From contig NZ_JBHYFV010000008.1 of the NCBI RefSeq assembly GCF_051859345.1, positions 1-64,000 on the forward strand: DNA of 64,000 nt, in the 5' to 3' direction. Within the stretch, counting starts at the first letter, position 1. Each line of letters begins with the position of its first letter. A program made the position numbers and the translations under genes. Of this stretch, positions 58,834 through 64,000 are shown piece after piece. The notes under the pieces were generated by a model that was not told where the DNA came from, made no database searches, and saw only the letters and a list, made by a program, of their open reading frames with translations. The stretch is from Marivita sp051859345 (lineage in GTDB: Bacteria > Pseudomonadota > Alphaproteobacteria > Rhodobacterales > Rhodobacteraceae).

Positions 58834-59841
58834 ATGGTCGCAGCCGAGGATTTGGTGGCAGAGATCGAAGCGCTGGAAGGCAAACTGGCCGAAGCCAGGA
58901 CCGCCATCACCCGCCGGTTTATCGGTCAGGAGCGCGTTGTCGAACTCACCCTGACATCACTTTTGTGCGGCGGTCACGGACTGCTTATCGGCCTGCCCGG
59001 TCTTGGCAAGACGCGCCTTGTGGAGACAGTGTCGACGGTGATGGGCCTCAATGGCAATCGAGTGCAGTTCACGCCCGACCTGATGCCCGCCGATATCCTC
59101 GGCTCCGAGGTTCTTGAAACCGGTGCCGATGGCAGCCGGGCGTTCAAATTCATTCAGGGCCCGATCTTCTGTCAGCTTCTGATGGCCGACGAAATCAACC
59201 GTGCGTCGCCCCGCACGCAATCGGCACTGTTGCAGGCGATGCAGGAAAAGGTCGTCACGGTCGCGGGCGAAACGCGCCCCCTCGAAGCGCCGTTCCACGT
59301 TCTGGCCACGCAAAACCCGATCGAACAGGAAGGCACCTATCCGCTCCCCGAAGCACAGCTGGACCGCTTCCTTGTCCAGATCGACGTTCAATATCCGGAT
59401 CGCAAGACAGAGAAAGAGATCCTGCTGGCGACAACAGGCGCTGAAGACGCGGAAGCCTACGGTGTGTTCACGGCCGCCGAGCTGATCGCGGCGCAGAAAC
59501 TGCTGCGTCGGATGCCTGTCGGGGATTCCGTCGTCGAGATGATTCTCGACCTCGTCCGCGCCTTCCGTCCACATGATTCGCTGGCAAGTGACCGTGTCAA
59601 AGACACCGTTTCATGGGGTCCAGGCCCGCGTGCGGCGCAGGCTCTGATGCTGACCGTCCGTGCCCGCGCATTGCTGCAAGGACGTTTGGCCCCTGCACCA
59701 GAAGACGTGCTCAACATGGCGCGACCGGTGCTGACACACCGGATGGCCCTGTCCTTCTCGGCGCGCGCACGGGGTGAGGATCTTGGCAACCTGATCGACG
59801 AAGTGGCGCACCGCATGGTCGCAACCGAGGCTGCCGCGTGA
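58834..59841 (+). CDS. MoxR-family AAA+ ATPase
   Basis: A 335-residue AAA+ chaperone. Walker A GLPGLGKT is at residues 53-60, Walker B LLMADEINRASPRTQSALLQ follows near 113, and the sensor ATQNPIEQEGTYPLPEAQLD is characteristic of MoxR. ATG 58834 has AGGGAG upstream. MoxR ATPases act with DUF58 and von Willebrand A proteins to insert metals or remodel envelope complexes. The next gene overlaps by 4 bases. Confidence 0.95.
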   Translation: MVAAEDLVAEIEALEGKLAEARTAITRRFIGQERVVELTLTSLLCGGHGLLIGLPGLGKTRLVETVSTVMGLNGNRVQFTPDLMPADILGSEVLETGADGSRAFKFIQGPIFCQLLMADEINRASPRTQSALLQAMQEKVVTVAGETRPLEAPFHVLATQNPIEQEGTYPLPEAQLDRFLVQIDVQYPDRKTEKEILLATTGAEDAEAYGVFTAAELIAAQKLLRRMPVGDSVVEMILDLVRAFRPHDSLASDRVKDTVSWGPGPRAAQALMLTVRARALLQGRLAPAPEDVLNMARPVLTHRMALSFSARARGEDLGNLIDEVAHRMVATEAAA

Positions 59842-60713
59842 CAAGTGTCACTGCCCTTCGTCAACGCTCGGAAGAAGAAGCCGCCAAACTCCCCGCGCTC
59901 CTGGCTCGGGCCGAACACCTGGCCGGGACTGTCCTGTTGGGCGATCACGGACGGCGACGCTCTGGTCTGGGGGATGATTTCTGGCAATATCGCCCGATGC
60001 AACACGGCGATGCGCACCGCGACATCGACTGGCGTCGCTCTGCGCGCAGCGACACGCAGTTCGTGCGGGAACGGGAATGGCAGATTGCCCAAAGCGTGAT
60101 TCTCTGGGTCGATCAGGCAGCGTCTATGCGCTTTGCCTCTGACGCCAACCTGACAACCAAGGCGAATCGCGCGCGAACACTTGCCCTTGCCAGTGCGATC
60201 CTGTTGATCCGGGGCGGGGAACGTGTTGGTCTGACGGGGTTTGAACTGCCGCCCCGGCGCGGTCAGGCCCAGATCACGCGGCTGGCCGAAATGCTGTCGG
60301 TCGACCAAGCGGACGATTATTCCGAACCCGAAGCGCGCGGCATGATTCCACAATCGCGGGCGATCTTCTTTTCGGACTTCCTTGGCGATCCCGCCCCCGT
60401 CGAAGCGGCACTGACCAAAGCTGCGGATCGCGGTGTCCGCGGCGCATTGGTACAGGTCTTGGACCCGAGTGAAGAAAACTTCCCCTTTGACGGGCGCACG
60501 ATTTTCCAAAGCGTCGGAGGAGGTGTCAGGCATGAAACGCTCAAGGCGGGCGACCTTCGGACGCGCTATCTTGACCGGCTGGCCGAACGCAAAGACCGCC
60601 TTGAACAACTGTCGCGACTAACAGGCTGGCAATACCTCTGCCACCACACAAACGACAGCGCGCAATCCGCGCTGCTCTGGATATACCGGGCTATGGATGG
60701 GGCCCACAGATGA
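59838..60713 (+). CDS. DUF58 domain protein
   Basis: A 291-residue protein with the DUF58 core GDDFWQYRPMQHGDAHRDID-like segment followed by WRRSARSDTQFVRERE (R-E signature). A vWA-like fold follows with VILWVDQAASMRF, where a degenerate MIDAS replaces DxSxS by DQAAS. GTG start at 59838 overlaps moxR, and the end overlaps the next gene. It presumably delivers substrates to the MoxR ATPase. Confidence 0.9.
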   Translation: MTSVTALRQRSEEEAAKLPALLARAEHLAGTVLLGDHGRRRSGLGDDFWQYRPMQHGDAHRDIDWRRSARSDTQFVREREWQIAQSVILWVDQAASMRFASDANLTTKANRARTLALASAILLIRGGERVGLTGFELPPRRGQAQITRLAEMLSVDQADDYSEPEARGMIPQSRAIFFSDFLGDPAPVEAALTKAADRGVRGALVQVLDPSEENFPFDGRTIFQSVGGGVRHETLKAGDLRTRYLDRLAERKDRLEQLSRLTGWQYLCHHTNDSAQSALLWIYRAMDGAHR

Positions 60714-63481
60714 CGCTATTCGGAATTGGTTTCGCAACGCCCTGGCTTCTGCTGACGCTTCTCGCGCTGCCGATCCTGTGGCTGATCCTGCGGGCAGTCC
60801 CTCCTGCACCGATCCGGCGCATGTTTCCCGGTGTGGTCCTTCTGCTTGGTCTCAAGGACGACGATCAGGTCAGCGACCGCACCCCGTGGTGGTTGCTGCT
60901 GCTGCGGATGCTGGCGGTTGCTGCGCTGATCATCGGGCTGGCCGGTCCGATCCTGAACCCCGAAACCGATGACATCGCTGCGAATGACGGGCCTTTGCTT
61001 GTCGTGATGGATGGCTCATGGGCGAGCGCGGCAAGCTGGCGCGCGCGGACACAGGCGCTTGATGGATTGCTGGCGCAAGCCGCCCGCGATGACCGCCGCG
61101 TGGCCCTGGTGAAACTGACCGCGCCGGAACCCGCCAGCTTTCAGACCGCCGATGATTTGCGCGCGCGGCTGGTCGGCCTGCAACCCGATCCCTGGGAACC
61201 CGGCACCGATCAGGTAGAACGCACGCTCGAGCTTTTGCCAGAAGGCGGTTTCGACACCTATTGGATGTCCGACGGGCTTGAACACGAGGCGCGCGCGACA
61301 TTGCTGACCGCCGTTGAGGATCGTGGCACCGTGACGGTGTTTCAGGCCGGGCAAACCATCCTTGGCCTTGCCCCCGCCCGTTTCGAAGACGGCAATATCC
61401 TTCTGACAGCCCTGCGCGCCCAAACCGGTAGCGAACGCGAAGTAACGATATTGGCCCAAGGTCGCGATCCTGCGGGCAATCCTGCGGTTCTGGCCCGCGC
61501 CACGGCGACGTTCGAAGCGGACTCCACCAGCACCGAAACCGCGTTGGCCCTGCCATCTGAACTGCGCGCCCGCATCACCCGGTTCGAGATCGAAGGCAAC
61601 CGCAGCGCCGGGGCAACCACCCTGCCCGACGACAGCCTGCGCCGCCGCGAGGTTGCGCTCTTGGCGGGGCGCGAAGACCGCGAAGGTCTGCAACTGCTCT
61701 CACCGCTCCACTATCTTCAAAAGGCTCTGGAACCCAGTGCCGACCTGCTGAACGGCGCGCTGATGGATATGATCCCGGCCAATCCCGACGTGATTGCCAT
61801 GGCCGATGTCGCCACGCTTGGCGCAGCCGAGGAAGAGGCGATTCTCGACTGGCTCGACGGCGGTGGCATCCTCTTGCGCTTTGCCGGTCAGCGTCTGGCC
61901 GCAAGCGACATCAGCCGCGAAAGCGAAGACCCGCTGATGCCCGTGCGCCTGCGCGCAGGTGGCCGAAGCGTCGGCGGTGCAATGAGCTGGGGAGAACCGA
62001 AATCACTGGCCGAATTCAGCGAGGACAGCCCGTTCTTCGGCCTGCAGATCCCGGCTGACGTAACTGTCTCGGCGCAGGTCATGGCCCAACCTGACCCGGC
62101 ATTGGCCGAACGCGTGATTGCCCAACTGACCGACGGCACCCCGTTGGTCACGCGCAAGGCGGTCGGACAGGGACAGATCATCCTGTTCCACGTTACCGCC
62201 AATGCCGAATGGTCGTCGCTGCCGCTGTCCGGGCTGTTCGTCCAGATGCTGGAACGACTGGCGATTGCGGCCGGAAACGCGTCACAACCCAGTGCCGAGG
62301 ATTTGGCCGGAACAATCTGGCAGCCGAACATGGTGCTGGACGCGTTCGGCGCTTTGAGCAACGGCAACACGCTTCCGGGTGTGACCGGCGAAGACCTTGC
62401 CGAAGCGTCGCTTGGTCCGAATCTGCGTCCCGGTCTTTATCAAAGCCAGGATCGCGCACTGGCACGCAATGTGTTGTCCGCAGATTCCGTCCTGACCCCG
62501 GCGGCTTGGCCCTCGGACGTCACGGTCGAAGGCTTGACCACCTCCGAGGAAACACCGCTGGCCGGTTGGCTTCTGGCCTTGGCGATTGCGCTGCTGCTAG
62601 CGGATATCGTGGCGTCTCTGTTCCTGTCGGGTCGTCTGTCGGGTCCGCGCGCCACCACGGCGGCGGGGCTGGCCCTTGCCCTCCTGTTGACACCCGGACC
62701 CCCGGCGCAGGCGCAATCGGTGGATGATCAGTTTGCCTTGGCAGCGACCGCCGAGGTGACGTTTGCCCATGTCATCACCGGCGATGAAACGCTGGATCAG
62801 GTGGCGCATGCCGGCCTTCGGGGTCTGTCGGAAACGCTGTTCTTCCGCACGTCCGTCGAACCGGCAGACCCGGTTGCGGTCAACCTCGAAACTGATGAAC
62901 TGGCGTTCTTCCCGTTCCTCTACTGGCCGATCACCCCAGATCAACCAACCCCCTCTGCCGAAGCCTATGCCAAGCTGAACACCTATCTGCGCTCTGGGGG
63001 GATGATCATGTTCGACACCCGCGACGCTGACATCGCCCGTTTCGGCACCGGAAGCCCGAATGGTCGCAAGCTACAACAACTCGCAGCACCGTTGGACATT
63101 CCTCCGCTTGAACCGCTTCCCGAAGACCACGTTCTGACGCGCACCTTCTACCTGCTTCAGGATTTCCCCGGCCGTCACAACAGCCGTGATGTCTGGGTCG
63201 AAGCCGCGCCTCCGGATGCGGAACTGGTCGAAGGCATGCCGTTTCGCAATCTCAACGACAACGTCACCCCGGTGATCATCGGCGGCAACGATTGGGCATC
63301 GGCCTGGGCAATGGATACACGCGGCAATCCGCTTTATCCCATCGGTCGCGGCTATTCCGGCGAACGTCAGCGCGAGATCGCGTATCGCTTTGGGGTCAAT
63401 CTGGTCATGCATGTGCTGACCGGGAACTACAAGTCCGACCAGGTTCATGTACCTGCGCTTCTGGACAGATTGGGCAATTGA
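60710..63481 (+). CDS. BatA-like N-terminal and DUF4159 C-terminal membrane protein
   Basis: A 923-residue protein. It begins with the aerotolerance BatA-type double helix (FATPWLLLTLLALPILWLIL and a second helix near residue 65), then a periplasmic vWA-like region (LLVVMDGSWASAASWRAR), and returns to the membrane near 620 and 655 before a C-terminal DUF4159 domain (YLRSGGMIMFDTRDAD, then RTFYLLQDFPGRH and VWVEAA). It joins two modules separate in other bacteria. It is the third gene of the MoxR operon and overlaps both neighbours. Confidence 0.88.
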   Translation: MTLFGIGFATPWLLLTLLALPILWLILRAVPPAPIRRMFPGVVLLLGLKDDDQVSDRTPWWLLLLRMLAVAALIIGLAGPILNPETDDIAANDGPLLVVMDGSWASAASWRARTQALDGLLAQAARDDRRVALVKLTAPEPASFQTADDLRARLVGLQPDPWEPGTDQVERTLELLPEGGFDTYWMSDGLEHEARATLLTAVEDRGTVTVFQAGQTILGLAPARFEDGNILLTALRAQTGSEREVTILAQGRDPAGNPAVLARATATFEADSTSTETALALPSELRARITRFEIEGNRSAGATTLPDDSLRRREVALLAGREDREGLQLLSPLHYLQKALEPSADLLNGALMDMIPANPDVIAMADVATLGAAEEEAILDWLDGGGILLRFAGQRLAASDISRESEDPLMPVRLRAGGRSVGGAMSWGEPKSLAEFSEDSPFFGLQIPADVTVSAQVMAQPDPALAERVIAQLTDGTPLVTRKAVGQGQIILFHVTANAEWSSLPLSGLFVQMLERLAIAAGNASQPSAEDLAGTIWQPNMVLDAFGALSNGNTLPGVTGEDLAEASLGPNLRPGLYQSQDRALARNVLSADSVLTPAAWPSDVTVEGLTTSEETPLAGWLLALAIALLLADIVASLFLSGRLSGPRATTAAGLALALLLTPGPPAQAQSVDDQFALAATAEVTFAHVITGDETLDQVAHAGLRGLSETLFFRTSVEPADPVAVNLETDELAFFPFLYWPITPDQPTPSAEAYAKLNTYLRSGGMIMFDTRDADIARFGTGSPNGRKLQQLAAPLDIPPLEPLPEDHVLTRTFYLLQDFPGRHNSRDVWVEAAPPDAELVEGMPFRNLNDNVTPVIIGGNDWASAWAMDTRGNPLYPIGRGYSGERQREIAYRFGVNLVMHVLTGNYKSDQVHVPALLDRLGN

Positions 63482-64000
63482 TGACTGGCAGCATCGTTTT
63501 CGATCCACTTCTACCGTGGGCAATCATCGTCATCCTGGCGGCACTGGCAGCTGTTGGCGTGGCCTTGGCACTGTGGCGCGGGTTACAGGGTTGGGCCTTG
63601 CGCGCGCTGGCTGCCTTGGTTGTTCTGGCCGCGTTGGCGCAGCCGTCCTATCAAATCGAAGACCGCGCACCGCTGTCGAACATCGTTCTGATTTTCGAAG
63701 ACAAAAGCGCCAGCCAATCGCTTGGCGAACGGCTTGACGACACAACGACTGCCGCCAACACGCTGGCCACTCAGTTGACCACACGCGAAAACACTGAAAT
63801 TCGCCGGATCGAGGTCGGAGATGGCGACGGCGACACCGGAACGCTGCTCATGTCCGCCGTATCCGACGCGCTGGCCGAAGAACCGCGTGGCCGGATCGCG
63901 GGCATCTTCCTTCTCAGCGACGGGCGCGTGCATGACTTGGAACGCACACCCGATCTGCCCGCGCCGATGCACCTGCTCTTGACCGGCAAGGAAACCGATT
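63481..64000 (+). CDS. Membrane protein of the MoxR operon, cut by window edge
   Basis: The first 173 residues are visible. Two membrane helices (WAIIVILAALAAVGVALALW and LRALAALVVLAALAQ) precede a soluble vWA-like start (VLIFEDKSASQSLGERLDD, then GIFLLSDGRVHD). This layout matches the large glutamine-amidotransferase-like membrane proteins that end MoxR-DUF58-DUF4159 operons, normally about 690 residues. ATG 63481 overlaps the previous stop. Confidence 0.85.
   Translation, partial: MTGSIVFDPLLPWAIIVILAALAAVGVALALWRGLQGWALRALAALVVLAALAQPSYQIEDRAPLSNIVLIFEDKSASQSLGERLDDTTTAANTLATQLTTRENTEIRRIEVGDGDGDTGTLLMSAVSDALAEEPRGRIAGIFLLSDGRVHDLERTPDLPAPMHLLLTGKETD

Noticed and set aside
1..64000. tRNA, rRNA, CRISPR and insertion sequences
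   Set aside because: No tRNA-like T-loop motifs in intergenic gaps, no regularly spaced repeats and no transposase-like frames were seen; a covariance-model scan was not possible.

Overview
The window reads as a high-GC alphaproteobacterial chromosome, most likely a member of the Rhodobacterales (Roseobacter group). The evidence is the gene content (lptC-lptA-lptB-hpf-ptsN without rpoN, a MoxR/DUF58/DUF4159 block, GT14-like glycosyltransferases with sulfotransferases, an aa3-family oxidase), strong GC bias at third codon positions that creates many long antisense shadow frames, and alphaproteobacterial promoter types. No rRNA, tRNA, CRISPR array or insertion sequence was recognised. The genus cannot be fixed from the sequence alone.

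Region by region. (1) 1-1500: 5' part of dnaK on the minus strand with an RpoH-like promoter. (2) 2.0-8.9 kb: a periplasmic quinoprotein dehydrogenase, two MxaJ-like solute-binding proteins around an ABC-2 exporter, a catalytically degenerate site-2-protease homologue and a diheme cytochrome c. (3) 8.9-12.9 kb: an SsuABC/TauABC-like importer with a LysR regulator. (4) 13.2-28.5 kb: a block of membrane, transport and respiratory genes: formate/nitrite-type channel, ExoD, TrkH/TrkA potassium uptake, an FAD (GMC) dehydrogenase joined to cytochromes c and a caa3-type terminal oxidase with fused subunits I and III, CtaG, a Na/Ca exchanger and an AI-2E permease. It also holds an SDR pseudogene and a possible cytochrome relic. 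(5) 28.5-38.9 kb: surface-polysaccharide genes (KpsM-like permease, CysQ, GalU, GalE, three glycosyltransferases, a GT14-like enzyme, a double-domain sulfotransferase). (6) 38.9-42.7 kb: ptsN, hpf, lptB, lptA, lptC, rnd. (7) 43.6-55.6 kb: exoY behind about 0.9 kb of non-coding DNA, then housekeeping and repair genes (FMN reductase, OmpA lipoprotein, Ada-like protein, nth, adenosine kinase, YcaQ, polA, HIT and others). (8) 55.6-58.1 kb: a second GT14-like/sulfotransferase pair. (9) 58.2-64.0 kb: DUF1285 and a MoxR-DUF58-DUF4159-membrane protein operon cut by the window edge.

The most interesting signal is regulatory. Five perfect copies of GGAAC-N16/17-CGTT, the promoter signature of the alphaproteobacterial general-stress sigma factor EcfG, lie upstream of five transcription units in region 4 in the correct orientation. 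They precede the FNT channel, exoD, trkHA, the dehydrogenase-oxidase operon and the AI-2E permease. The exoD/trkH pair sits back to back as a near-perfect mirror image. This suggests that region 4 is a stress-response island combining ion homeostasis with an alternative dehydrogenase-to-oxygen electron path. A second theme is sulfated glycan synthesis: sulfotransferases, glycosyltransferases and the PAP phosphatase CysQ occur together at one locus, with a paralogous pair 18 kb away. A third is a set of TTCGAA-centred palindromes in and next to intergenic gaps.
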